Shown piece by piece: positions 8,819-16,957 of a stretch of DNA of 64,000 nt. Each line of letters begins with the position of its first letter. Position 1 is the stretch's first letter. Where the stretch lies: positions 62,001 to 126,000 of the forward strand of contig CAWGZJ010000033.1 in assembly GCA_963826975.1 (NCBI GenBank), written 5' to 3'. This DNA comes from Palsa-883 sp963826975. Lineage in GTDB: Bacteria; Pseudomonadota; Alphaproteobacteria; Acetobacterales; Acetobacteraceae. The notes below the pieces were generated by a model. The model ran no database searches, had not been told where the DNA came from, and saw only the letters and a list, made by a program, of their open reading frames with translations. Position numbers and translations under genes: made by a program.

Positions 8819-9403
8819 CTATGGACCGTCGAGAAAGCTGAGTGCCGTGCCGATCGCACCGTTGAGGAGCGCGCGCTCGGGACGTACACGGGCCAGGACG
8901 CGGACACCCATCAGCGCGGCGAGCAGATGCTGCGCCAGGCCAACTGCTGGTCGGGAAGACGTGATCGTCCCATCGGCCTGACCCTTTTCCACGCAAGCCA
9001 GGAAGAATGATTCGATCCGCTCGAGCGTCTCGGCAATCGTCTCCCGAAACTCCGGGTCGTGTGGCGCCATTTCCAAGGCAGCGTTCACGACCATGCAGCC
9101 CTTGCGCTCGCGGTCGTTGAGCGAACGGCGCAAGATGTCGTCAAAAAATGACCGTATGGCGTCGCGGGGTGGCAGCACCTCGCTGCGCCGGATGCGCACG
9201 CCAATGCTGTTTTCTATGTAGCGATCGAGGGCCGTCCGAAACATCGCGCGCTTGTCACCATAAGCATTGTACAGACTTGCGGCGGTAAGGCCGGTCCCCT
9301 CCATCAGATCCTTGACGGAGGTTAATTCATAGCCGCGTGCCCAAAAACATTGGACCGCTGCATCCAACACAGCCTCTTCGTCGAATTCCCTCGGTCTTGC
9401 CAT
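8819..9403 (-). CDS. TetR/AcrR-family regulator (paralogue of 36691-37326)
   Basis: About 194 residues from MARPREFDEEAVLDAA, the normal start for this subfamily; in-frame ATGs at 9433 and 9460 would add an unstructured leader. The HTH is at about residues 24-45 (SVKDLMEGTGLTAASLYNAYGDKR). The C-terminal domain contains GCMVVNAALEMAPHDPEF. It is divergent from the peroxiredoxin gene at 9557, with a TAGAACATACA site in the shared promoter. It resembles the TetR at 36691, which also belongs to a peroxiredoxin locus. Confidence 0.88.
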   Translation of the reverse strand: MARPREFDEEAVLDAAVQCFWARGYELTSVKDLMEGTGLTAASLYNAYGDKRAMFRTALDRYIENSIGVRIRRSEVLPPRDAIRSFFDDILRRSLNDRERKGCMVVNAALEMAPHDPEFRETIAETLERIESFFLACVEKGQADGTITSSRPAVGLAQHLLAALMGVRVLARVRPERALLNGAIGTALSFLDGP

Positions 9404-9462
9404 CCTGCCATCCACTCCACTCGCCGTAGGCATCTTGCCATCTCCTACGGCGTCGGTCATTA

Positions 9463-9481
9463 TAGAACATACATACTAAAA
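9463..9481 (+). promoter_or_regulatory. Probable TetR operator (TAGAACATACATACTAAAA)
   Basis: An imperfect palindrome with TAG and CTA ends lies between the divergent TetR and peroxiredoxin genes. An 18-of-19 copy in opposite orientation lies at 16615-16633, which argues that it is a protein-binding site rather than chance. Confidence 0.5.
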
Positions 9482-9556
9482 CACGACCCCAGGGCAGGGT
9501 TTCAAGCCTCCTGGCCCGGCAGTTCGGGTCGCCAAGCAACTAGGGAGTATACCGCT

Positions 9557-10225
9557 ATGGGGTTGGATCAACAGCTTGCTGACTTCAAGGCGGAATTCCT
9601 ACGCACGGCTCCAGCAGGGCGGCCCGCCCTCTACGAGGCCAAGATCGAGGAGCTTCGGGCCGGCTTCGCTCTCGAGGCGGCCGTCGGGGTTGAGGCTCGT
9701 GCTCCCGATTTCCGGCTGCCTGACGTAAGGGGAAACCCTGTCTCCCTCACCGATTTGCTCGGGCGAGGCCCGATTGTGCTCACCTTCTATCGGGGGGGCT
9801 GGTGCCCCTACTGCAATATCCAGTTGCGAGCCTACCAGGCGGTCCTGCCGCAGATAGCGGCTTTGGGCGCCCAACTCGTAGCGATCTCGCCACAGCTGCC
9901 AGAGCAATCTCTTGCGACCGCGCAGACGGATGAATTGACGTTCGACGTCCTGAGCGACGTGGGCAATCATGCGGCCCGTCGTTTCGGCCTCGTGTACGCG
10001 CTACCGGAGGAGCTGCGTGCCGCCCTGCGATCGAGTAACAAGGCACTGCCTGGGATCAACGGCGACGAGAGTTGGGAGTTGCCGGTACCCGCGACATATG
10101 TAATCGCCCGGGACGGCCGAGTCGTTTTCGCTTACATCGAAGTCGATTACAGGAAGCGTCTGGGGCCGGACGCGATTCTCGACGCGCTGCGACCGCTTCA
10201 ACCAAGGATCTCGGGAAACATGTGA
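9557..10225 (+). CDS. AhpC/TSA-family peroxiredoxin-like protein
   Basis: 223 codons including the stop, starting MGLDQQLADFKAEFL after AGGGAG. It has a thioredoxin fold with the peroxidatic region FYRGGWCPYCNIQLRAYQ (a CPYC motif) at about residue 80. This subfamily is thought to reduce peroxides at the expense of thiols. A paralogue with CPFC lies at 39044. The last codons (PRISGNM) are encoded by DNA belonging to a truncated glutamine-amidotransferase-like gene, so the natural C-terminus was replaced. The loss is probably only a few residues. Confidence 0.85.
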   Translation: MGLDQQLADFKAEFLRTAPAGRPALYEAKIEELRAGFALEAAVGVEARAPDFRLPDVRGNPVSLTDLLGRGPIVLTFYRGGWCPYCNIQLRAYQAVLPQIAALGAQLVAISPQLPEQSLATAQTDELTFDVLSDVGNHAARRFGLVYALPEELRAALRSSNKALPGINGDESWELPVPATYVIARDGRVVFAYIEVDYRKRLGPDAILDALRPLQPRISGNM

Positions 10226-10410
10226 TTATCGAGGCGCAAAGCGCCAGGGACGGTGTTGTCGAGGCTATCCGCTGGGATGGCCCCAGCTACGTTTTCGGCA
10301 TGCAGTGGCACCCTGAGTTCCTGGCCGAACGTCAGTATTCAGACTGTCAAATGGACGGTTCGCCGATTGTGAATGGTTTCCTGGATCAAGCCCGCCACGC
10401 CAGAAGCTGA
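10204..10410 (+). pseudogene. Gamma-glutamyl-GABA hydrolase-like (peptidase C26) C-terminal fragment
   Basis: The frame reads KDLGKHVIIEAQSARDGVVE and then YVFGMQWHPEFLAERQ up to a stop at 10410. The QWHPEF string holds the His and Glu of the class I glutamine amidotransferase triad, and the arrangement matches the C-terminus of PuuD-like hydrolases. Everything upstream of KDLG is missing and is replaced by the end of the peroxiredoxin gene. It is not a functional gene. Confidence 0.7.
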
Positions 10411-10507
10411 TAATGTCGACCGCAAAATTCGCGAGTCGCATTGTCGGAATTACGGTGCACTTATACCAAGCCGCGCTGATAGAACTCGTTGACGGCGAGG
10501 TGGGGGA

Positions 10508-10555
10508 TTGATCGGGATAGGGGGGCGCCTTTCGGCGCCGCCCTATCCCGATCAA
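10508..10555. repeat. 22-bp inverted repeat with 4-base loop
   Basis: Left arm 10508-10529 (TTGATCGGGATAGGG followed by GGGCGCC) and right arm 10534-10555 are reverse complements with one mismatch, around the loop TTTC. It lies between convergently oriented units (the amidotransferase fragment and ccdA), so a bidirectional terminator is plausible. There is no T-tract on either side, and a REP-like or mobile palindrome is an alternative. Confidence 0.7.
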
Positions 10556-10645
10556 TTCGCGCGATGAACGACTACCTCACTTCCTGGTGCGCCAATTAGA
10601 TTTTCTCGCCGTGGCTGCAGATCGAACGGCCATAAAAAGTTGATG

Positions 10646-11368
10646 CTAGAACTGCGTCGTCAGATCAGTCAACCATGCCGGCGATGCGCTGACCAAGGCG
10701 GTTTCCACGCGGCGGTCGACACCGGTCAGGACCATTGCGCCAACCGCGATGGCACTCAGGCCCATGGCGAGCTTGCCGAGATGTCCCGCTGAGAGCATGC
10801 GCTGACGCCAGCGCAGCAGAGCCGTCCGAGAGAGTACAGCGACCGCCAGCATCGGCAGCGTCGTGCCCACACCGAACGCGAACATGACCGCTGCAACGCT
10901 CGCCACATCCTTCCGCTGCGCCGCCAGCACAGAGGCAGCCCCGAGCGTGGGACCGACACACGGGCTCCAGACCAAGCCGAGGAGAACACCAACAACAAAT
11001 TGTCCCGTCGCGCTCTTCAGCGACAAGCGACGGATAATACGGTCCCCGGCGCCGCTGAAACCGCTAGCCGCGACGCCGAGGCGAGCCTGGATCGTCGCGC
11101 TGAGAAGCACGAGACCCAGCAGCATCAGAAGAACCGCGGAGATCGTCCGGAACAGATCGCCGTCGAGACCGATCGCAAAACCGATCGTTGCGACAAAAAG
11201 ACCGGCAGCCGTGAACGACGTCGCAACGCCTCCCGCGAGCCAATAGGCGCCCGATCGATGCGTCGACGTCGCAGCGCCTATGACGAGTGGAAGGAGAGGA
11301 AAGACGCAGGGCGAGAGCGTCGACAGAATGCCTCCTAACAACCCCGCGCCAATGCTCGCGATCGGCAC
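10646..11368 (-). CDS. CcdA-family transmembrane thiol-disulfide carrier
   Basis: About 240 residues, six membrane helices predicted. The two redox cysteines lie in the duplicated motifs LSPCVFPLLP (Cys21) and WSPCVGP (about residue 137), which is diagnostic of CcdA/DsbD-beta proteins. The family moves reducing equivalents from cytoplasmic thioredoxin across the membrane. The GTG start lies three bases after the stop of the exported thioredoxin gene, so the two should work as a pair that delivers electrons to periplasmic thiols and probably to exported Msr proteins. Confidence 0.9.
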   Translation of the reverse strand: MPIASIGAGLLGGILSTLSPCVFPLLPLVIGAATSTHRSGAYWLAGGVATSFTAAGLFVATIGFAIGLDGDLFRTISAVLLMLLGLVLLSATIQARLGVAASGFSGAGDRIIRRLSLKSATGQFVVGVLLGLVWSPCVGPTLGAASVLAAQRKDVASVAAVMFAFGVGTTLPMLAVAVLSRTALLRWRQRMLSAGHLGKLAMGLSAIAVGAMVLTGVDRRVETALVSASPAWLTDLTTQF

Positions 11369-11371
11369 GAC

Positions 11372-11767
11372 TTAGCTTGCGGAGGTTTCGAGCAATCGCT
11401 TGATCACGGCCGGGTCGGTGGCCCCTGTCATGCGGCCGGTTTCCTTGGTACCGTGATAGATGATCAATGTGCTCTGCATCTGCACGCCCAACTGGCGCAG
11501 AAGTGGCTTGCTGGTGTCGAAATCAACATCGAAGACCCGGAGATGCGCAAACTCCGGCGTGCCGTAGAGCTGCTGGAAAATCGGCCGCTCTTTCGCGCAG
11601 GTCGGGCACCAAGACGCCTCAACGAAGATAAGGATAGGGTCGCCGCTCTTCTGCGCCGCTTCGAAGGCGGGCTGCTGATACGGCAGGACGGTCGCGGCGT
11701 GCGCGACGCCGTACGCACCGACACTCGTTGTCAGGAGAAGGGCGGCGAGAATGGCCAATTTCTTCAC
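11372..11767 (-). CDS. Exported thioredoxin-like protein
   Basis: 131 residues from a GTG start preceded by GAGGAGG at nine bases. A signal peptide (KKLAILAALLLTTSVGAYGVAHA) is followed by a thioredoxin fold with SWCPTC (Cys54 and Cys57). Upstream in-frame codons run into the neighbouring gene and have no ribosome site. It lies between a nucleosidase gene and ccdA and is the likely periplasmic acceptor for CcdA. Confidence 0.88.
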   Translation of the reverse strand: MKKLAILAALLLTTSVGAYGVAHAATVLPYQQPAFEAAQKSGDPILIFVEASWCPTCAKERPIFQQLYGTPEFAHLRVFDVDFDTSKPLLRQLGVQMQSTLIIYHGTKETGRMTGATDPAVIKRLLETSAS

Positions 11768-11844
11768 GGTTTGGATCCTCCTCAAAGTGGATGGTGACGT
11801 CACGACATTCACATGCACATGGCAGAACGGACTGCCGTTCTCGG

Positions 11845-12723
11845 TCATCGAGTCACACTTGGTTCGATTGCTGATCCGACGGGCGCGAGTTGAATGGGGG
11901 GAGGGCAAGTCTGCGTACTCAGGTAAGCCTTGGCAACGGCACGGATGAGTGCCAGTGACGCCGTCGCGCCATTGGCCTCCCCCTTCTCGAAGTCCCCGAC
12001 TTGACCCATCTGATTGGTAACATGCGCGAAGCAGAGCACCGGCTTGCGGCGTGCCTCGGCGAATGCATAGAGGGCGGCCGCCTCCATTTCGACAGCCAGA
12101 ATGCCCTCGGCCCGCGCCGCGGCGATTGCCTCCGGCGTCTCCCGGTAGGGCGCATCAGTCGTCCAGGTCGCACCACGCTCCACCAGATCGCCGATCGCGG
12201 CCAGCGCACCCTCGACGACGGATAGTAGCGCGGGGTCGGCCTCGGCGTATTCGGATCCGGCGGGCAAATAATGATAGCTGGTGCCTTCGTCGCGGAGCGC
12301 CCGCTCGATCAGGATGAAGTAAGGCGGCGGACCCAGCGTGGTAACCTGGCCTGACGAGGTGATGCTGAGAAGCAGACGGCAGCCGGAGGCGAACAGTTGC
12401 TCGGCCACCAGCACGGCGTACGGCGCTCCGACGGCGCAGCCGACGATCCCGTATTCCCGGCCGCCGTCATCAAAGCAGTCCATCGTACTGTGATAACAGG
12501 CCCAGGTTGCAACGGGTCGCGCACGGTCCTCGGCGCGCAGGTGGCGCACGATGTCACCGTCCGGATCGAGGATGCAGATATCGGGAACCGGCGTATCCGG
12601 CACGTCCTTTTGACGACGGGCCTCCCGCAACAGGCTCTCCGGCGTGAAGGCCGAGGGTGTGCTGTAGTGTTTGTCACGCAGGATGGGTGGCAGAACGCGG
12701 AGGCTTCGATCATCCATGCGCAT
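11845..12723 (-). CDS. Nucleoside phosphorylase / nucleosidase family protein
   Basis: About 292 residues of the PNP/UDP phosphorylase superfamily. The strings GREYGIVGCAVGAPYAVLVAE and GILAVEMEAAALYAFAE (the ribose- and base-binding EMEAA motif) are clear. The likely start is ATG 12723 or 12717; the TTG at 12753 gives ten extra residues. The base specificity is not evident. Its place in an operon of thiol genes under a SigF-type promoter suggests salvage of damaged nucleosides, but that is inference. Confidence 0.8.
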   Translation of the reverse strand: MRMDDRSLRVLPPILRDKHYSTPSAFTPESLLREARRQKDVPDTPVPDICILDPDGDIVRHLRAEDRARPVATWACYHSTMDCFDDGGREYGIVGCAVGAPYAVLVAEQLFASGCRLLLSITSSGQVTTLGPPPYFILIERALRDEGTSYHYLPAGSEYAEADPALLSVVEGALAAIGDLVERGATWTTDAPYRETPEAIAAARAEGILAVEMEAAALYAFAEARRKPVLCFAHVTNQMGQVGDFEKGEANGATASLALIRAVAKAYLSTQTCPPPIQLAPVGSAIEPSVTR

Positions 12724-12828
12724 GGTCAGATGGTCCCGGAAAGAAGTAGTCAATTGGATCGTCGAGAAATGGGCGGTGGATGCGTGAGCGCACCAAACGG
12801 CAGGGGAATGCCGGCCGGGTCGCGTCGA

Positions 12829-13536
12829 TCATGACGAACCGGAGGGCGCACGGGCCACGGCGGCACCCACGATATGCCCGTCATCCCGCTGCAGGAGGAC
12901 AGCGACATCCTGCCCGGCCGGGTAGGGCACCTGCAGGCGAACCGGCTTGCCAGACCACGCGTTGAGAACCGACATCGAACGGACGATATTTGCTTCCTCG
13001 AGTGTCCGTCCGCCGTTCTCCCCGCGAACGACAGGGGTCTGGTGCAGGCGATCGTAGCCGATAAGGAGCAGTGTCCCATTGCCGGTGCCTGCGCCGACCG
13101 AGATGGTCAATCCCGTCGGCTCTCTCTGGAGATCAATCGGTGCGGCAGTCTCCTGACGCAGCGCCGCCTGTCGCAGGGTGTGGTCAACCGCCGCGGTATC
13201 CGAACCCACTGCATCGAGCTTGCCGTCCACGATCAGCGCCGGCGTGTAGACCTCGGGGCTCGCGCCGAGTGCGACATAGCGGCGTTGCCGCTGGGTTGCG
13301 GCGTCAAACGAATAGGGATCGTGCCAACCGAGGTTGTTCCAATAAGTCACGTGGAAGGTCAACAGCAGCAGGTCCGGCCGTGTCCGCGCCAGCTCGGCAA
13401 CTTTGGCGTCCGCGGGCGGACAGGATGAGCAGCCTTCCGAGGTAAACAGTTCGCCCACGACCGGCCGCGTGGCCGGTTGAGCGGCCGCGAGGGTCGGCAC
13501 CAGGGCTCCGATCGCGGCAGCCAACCAAAAACGCAT
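12829..13536 (-). CDS. DUF1223 secreted thioredoxin-like protein
   Basis: 235 residues with a signal peptide (MRFWLAAAIGALVPTLAAAQ). A thioredoxin-fold domain opens with VVGELFTSEGCSSCPPADA, with redox Cys36 and Cys39, the hallmark of DUF1223. AGGAG lies six bases before the ATG. It is the first gene of the operon DUF1223, nucleosidase, thioredoxin, ccdA, with an exact SigF-type promoter 74 to 99 bases upstream. A role in envelope redox defence fits the context. Confidence 0.9.
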   Translation of the reverse strand: MRFWLAAAIGALVPTLAAAQPATRPVVGELFTSEGCSSCPPADAKVAELARTRPDLLLLTFHVTYWNNLGWHDPYSFDAATQRQRRYVALGASPEVYTPALIVDGKLDAVGSDTAAVDHTLRQAALRQETAAPIDLQREPTGLTISVGAGTGNGTLLLIGYDRLHQTPVVRGENGGRTLEEANIVRSMSVLNAWSGKPVRLQVPYPAGQDVAVLLQRDDGHIVGAAVARAPSGSS

Positions 13537-13609
13537 GTCATGCTCCTGAATATACGACGGCATGGCGGGGGCAGACCGCGATGCCGACCGCCTCTTCTTG
13601 CTGTCTTCG

Positions 13610-13635
13610 TTCGGGAAGGTGACGGCTTTGGTTAC
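13610..13635 (-). promoter_or_regulatory. SigF-type promoter of the DUF1223-ccdA operon
   Basis: Minus-strand GTAACC (13635-13630), 16 bases, then CGAA (13613-13610): an exact consensus match. It is back to back with a near-consensus plus-strand site for the DoxX operon. Confidence 0.85.
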
Positions 13636-13702
13636 ACCCATCTTCGCGGCAACGGTGAATCTGCACCACAAGGACAAAATAAAATTGCGAACATCCTGCG
13701 GG

Positions 13703-13728
13703 TAACCGGCTCTCGAAAATTCCAGAAT
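13703..13728 (+). promoter_or_regulatory. Near-consensus SigF-type promoter of the DoxX operon
   Basis: Plus-strand GTAACC (13703-13708), a 16-base spacer and AGAA (13725-13728), one mismatch from CGAA. It lies 40 bases upstream of the DoxX start codon and diverges from the exact site at 13610-13635. Confidence 0.55.
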
Positions 13729-13767
13729 AACGGACATCGCAACCACGAGCACGATGAGGTTTCCGCC

Positions 13768-14421
13768 ATGCCCGACAATCCGATCCACACATTCTTCCAG
13801 GTTCTGGGGGGCAACCTCCCGGACCAGCTCAGCTTGGGCGAGTTCCGCTGGTTCGAGGTCGCGCTCTACTGGGTGCTGCTGATAGGGAGCCTCGCTATTG
13901 CCTATACGAACTGGCGGATGGACGCGACGCAGCGCACGGGCACGCATGTTAGCATTTACGCCATGCGCCTCGTCAGCGCCGGCATGTGGTACCTGGGCTC
14001 GCTGTGGAAGCTGCCGCTGCCGGTATCAGGGGGTTTCAAATTCTGGCTGGAGAATACGGTAAAATACAGCTCGTTCCACGCACATTCGGCAATCATGCAG
14101 GTGTTCCTGGATCATATCGCTTTGGTGCAGCCGCTGGTCTTCCTGCTGGAGACCGCTCTCGCCGTGTCGCTGATGCTGGGCTTTATGGTACGGTTGGCCG
14201 GTGTGGTGGGTGTGCTGTTCATCCTCAACTTGCTGATCGGGCTGTACAACGATCCGACCGAGTGGCCGTGGACCTACGTCGGCATCATCTGCACCCATGG
14301 CATGTTCGCCGTAGCGCAGGCCGGCCGCAGCTTCGGCATCGACAACCTCCTGGCCAAACGTCTGATTCCCGGCTTGCGCTATGATGGGCCGGTCGCTCGC
14401 GCAATCGCTCTTGCCTCCTAG
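13768..14421 (+). CDS. DoxX/TQO-small-subunit-like membrane protein
   Basis: About 217 residues, starting MPDNPIHTFFQVLGGNLP after GAGG. It has four predicted membrane helices. The strings MRLVSAGMWYLGSLWKLPLP and FLDHIALVQPLVFLLETALA resemble DoxD/DoxX proteins, which in some systems pair with quinone-reducing oxidoreductases. The stop codon TAG abuts the ATG of the next gene with no gap, and that gene is itself a DoxX/NDH-2 fusion, so a membrane complex of the two products is likely. Confidence 0.78.
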   Translation: MPDNPIHTFFQVLGGNLPDQLSLGEFRWFEVALYWVLLIGSLAIAYTNWRMDATQRTGTHVSIYAMRLVSAGMWYLGSLWKLPLPVSGGFKFWLENTVKYSSFHAHSAIMQVFLDHIALVQPLVFLLETALAVSLMLGFMVRLAGVVGVLFILNLLIGLYNDPTEWPWTYVGIICTHGMFAVAQAGRSFGIDNLLAKRLIPGLRYDGPVARAIALAS

Positions 14422-16557
14422 ATGAACGGCGATCGATGCAGCCCCGACCGCCCCGAGGTCTTGGGGGCCGCTAGGAGAGCGGCCCTCGGGGTCTGTGCCT
14501 CACTCCTGGAGCGTGTTTCGGCAGGACTCGAGGACTGGGTAGCGATCGGGCGGAACGTTGTGATCGCGGGAAACTTTGCCCACGCCTTTCTCCTGCTGGC
14601 AGCGCGGATCTGGCTCAGCCAGGCGATATTCGTCCACCAGATCATGATGATGATGCGCGCCGAGGGGTTCGCGGAGGCACCCTCGGCGGGAGCGACGTTA
14701 ATACGGAGCATCGCCCCACTCCTGCTTGCGACGGGCCTCGTGACCCGCCCGGTGGCCTTGCTTCTGGTCCTTGGCGTGGGGCAAAGCCTCACCAGGACGC
14801 ATCTGGCCGGGCCTCAGGCGGTTCTCCTCATCTGGCTGCTGATAGGCGGCGCTGGCCCTCTGTCTCTCGACTTTCTGCTGCGAGGCGGGCTCGCGCGGGT
14901 GCCGGTCTGGGCTGTGAGGGCTATCAGCCGCATTTACGCCTGGAGCGACGCTCTCGGCGATTTCGTGCTCCCAATTGGGACGCGCCTCTATTTCGCGCTG
15001 GTGATCGCCGGCGGGACCGGCTTTGCCATGTGGCCGGTGCCCCTCACCAGCGAGCTGGTGACCGCACCCTGGTCGATGCTCCTTCTGTGCTGGGCGCTCC
15101 TGCTCGGCGTGGCGACGCGGCCCGTGGCGGTGGTGCTATGCGCACTGGCGCCCCCAATCGTCCTCTCCGGCGTGGCACCCGACCGGTTCGAAGTCACGCT
15201 GCTGCTGCTGTTGCTTGCGGCGAAGGGAGCGGGGTGGCTTTCGCTCGATGGCCTGGCTGCCCGATGGGCCAGCACCGGGCTGCGGATGAGCGACCATGCA
15301 GCCGAGGCCGTCCCGCATGTCGTCGTTGTGGGCGGCGGCTTCGGCGGCATCGCGGCCGTGCGTGCGCTCCGATCGACTGCCTGCCGGATCACCCTCATCG
15401 ACCGCCGCAACCATTACCTGTTCCAGCCGCTTCTCTACCAGGTGGCAACCGCGGCGCTGTCGCCGGCCGATATCGCGATCCCCATCCGCAGCATCCTCCG
15501 AGACCAGCGAAACGTGGCCGTTCGTCTCGGCGAGGTGATTGGTGTCGACAGCGCGGCGCGTGAGGTCCTTCTGCCCGAGGAGCGCATCCCGTTCGACTAC
15601 CTCATTGTCGCGACCGGTGCCCAACACAGTTATTTCGGGCGAGACGAATGGGCCGCTCACGCTCCGGGGCTTAAGAGCATCGAGGATGCAACGGCGATGC
15701 GCAGCCGCATGCTGCTCGCGTTCGAACAGGCGGAGAGCGAGGAAAACCCAGCCAAACGTGAAGCCTGGCTTACTTTTGTGGTCGTCGGAGGCGGACCCAC
15801 CGGGGTCGAGCTGGCCGGCGCGTTGGCGGAGCTCGCCCACACCGGTCTCGACCAGGAGTACCGAGCGATCGACCCGGCGACGACGCGGGTCATCCTGGTC
15901 CAGTCAGCACCACGCGTGCTGCCTGCCTTCTCCACAGTCCTGTCGGCCCATGCCGAACGGTCGCTGCGGGAGCTCGGTGTCGAGGTCCGTACGAACGCCA
16001 AGGTCACTCACATTGACCAACAGGGTGTCGAGATCGACGGTGGCCGCATCGCCGCCCGGACGACGTTCTGGGCGGCCGGGGTGGCGGCGTCACCGGCAGC
16101 GAAGTGGCTCAGTCAGGACGGGGACAAATCCGGCCGTATCTTCGTCGATGACAATCTCGCCGTGCCCGGCTGCCCAGGCGTCTTCGCAGTCGGCGACACA
16201 GCCGCCTCGAATGGGTGGGCCGGTGGCGGGGTCCCAGGACTCGCACCCGCCGCAAAGCAGCAGGGGCGGTACGCCGCAACCATGATCTGTGCGGCGATCA
16301 AGGGACATGGGGTGCCGGACGCTTTCCGGTACCGCCATTACGGCAATCTCGCGACGATCGGACGGCTCGCCGCGGTCGTGGAACTACGCAGCTTCCGGCT
16401 GTGGGGCGCGCCCGCCTGGTGGCTTTGGGGCCTTGCTCACGTGCTGCTTCTGGCCGGCGGCCGGAATCGTGTCGCCGTGGTGATGAACTGGCTCTGGGCC
16501 TACCTGACATACCGGCGCGGCACACGTCTCATCACCGGCAATACGATGGACGTTTGA
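14422..16557 (+). CDS. DoxX-NADH dehydrogenase type II fusion protein
   Basis: 711 residues. Residues about 45-290 are a DoxX-like domain with several membrane helices. From about residue 298 a complete type II NADH dehydrogenase follows: VVVVGGGFGGIAAVRAL (FAD-binding Rossmann motif), NHYLFQPLLYQVATA, FVVVGGGPTGVELAGALAEL (NADH-binding motif at about 453), and FAVGDTA near the end. NDH-2 passes electrons from NADH to quinone without proton pumping. The enzyme is built into the membrane through the fused DoxX part rather than only by a C-terminal amphipathic helix. It is translated directly after a separate DoxX gene. Confidence 0.88.
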   Translation: MNGDRCSPDRPEVLGAARRAALGVCASLLERVSAGLEDWVAIGRNVVIAGNFAHAFLLLAARIWLSQAIFVHQIMMMMRAEGFAEAPSAGATLIRSIAPLLLATGLVTRPVALLLVLGVGQSLTRTHLAGPQAVLLIWLLIGGAGPLSLDFLLRGGLARVPVWAVRAISRIYAWSDALGDFVLPIGTRLYFALVIAGGTGFAMWPVPLTSELVTAPWSMLLLCWALLLGVATRPVAVVLCALAPPIVLSGVAPDRFEVTLLLLLLAAKGAGWLSLDGLAARWASTGLRMSDHAAEAVPHVVVVGGGFGGIAAVRALRSTACRITLIDRRNHYLFQPLLYQVATAALSPADIAIPIRSILRDQRNVAVRLGEVIGVDSAAREVLLPEERIPFDYLIVATGAQHSYFGRDEWAAHAPGLKSIEDATAMRSRMLLAFEQAESEENPAKREAWLTFVVVGGGPTGVELAGALAELAHTGLDQEYRAIDPATTRVILVQSAPRVLPAFSTVLSAHAERSLRELGVEVRTNAKVTHIDQQGVEIDGGRIAARTTFWAAGVAASPAAKWLSQDGDKSGRIFVDDNLAVPGCPGVFAVGDTAASNGWAGGGVPGLAPAAKQQGRYAATMICAAIKGHGVPDAFRYRHYGNLATIGRLAAVVELRSFRLWGAPAWWLWGLAHVLLLAGGRNRVAVVMNWLWAYLTYRRGTRLITGNTMDV

Positions 16558-16614
16558 ACGATTGCCGCAGGGCGCGCCATTCCGGGGGACGATCTCTGGT
16601 TGCGACCTTGACTA

Positions 16615-16633
16615 TTTTAGTCTGTATGTTCTA
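16615..16633 (-). promoter_or_regulatory. Second TAGAACATACA operator-like site
   Basis: On the minus strand this reads TAGAACATACAGACTAAAA, differing at one position from the site between the divergent TetR and peroxiredoxin genes 7 kb away. No gene start lies within 200 bases, so its target is unclear. Confidence 0.45.
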
Positions 16634-16859
16634 ATATAATCAACGGCTTGGTTCTACCTGCAGCCAGCATCTCGAATTCCTCCTCGATCGAGGGGTGCGG
16701 ATTGGATTTGTATCGCCATCACATCGGGACAGAGCCCTGAGGGACATGCCGGAATATCCAAACTCTGAGGCAATGGCCTCCTGGCGTCCCGTTGAACAGC
16801 GCTACAGGGCACCTTATGCCGCGCACTCCGTCTGATCCGGCGATGTATCGTCCACGTGT

Positions 16860-16885
16860 GTAACCGGATACAGGGCGGTGCCGAA
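16860..16885 (+). promoter_or_regulatory. Autoregulatory SigF-type promoter of sigF-nrsF
   Basis: GTAACC (16860-16865), 16 bases, CGAA (16882-16885): exact consensus, about 70 bases before the sigma factor start. ECF factors commonly drive their own operon. Confidence 0.85.
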
Positions 16886-16957
16886 CATAATGTTTGGAGC
16901 CATCGGGATGAGCATGCGTCAGGTTCGGCGCCTGCTTCCCTACCGGACTGATCCGAT

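Larger units (their letters stand above)
16558..16957. other. Intergenic region upstream of sigF
   Basis: 400 bases without a supportable gene. It contains an 18-of-19 copy of the TetR-type site found at 9463 (at 16615-16633) and the exact SigF-type promoter at 16860-16885. Nothing else is recognised. Confidence 0.6.
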
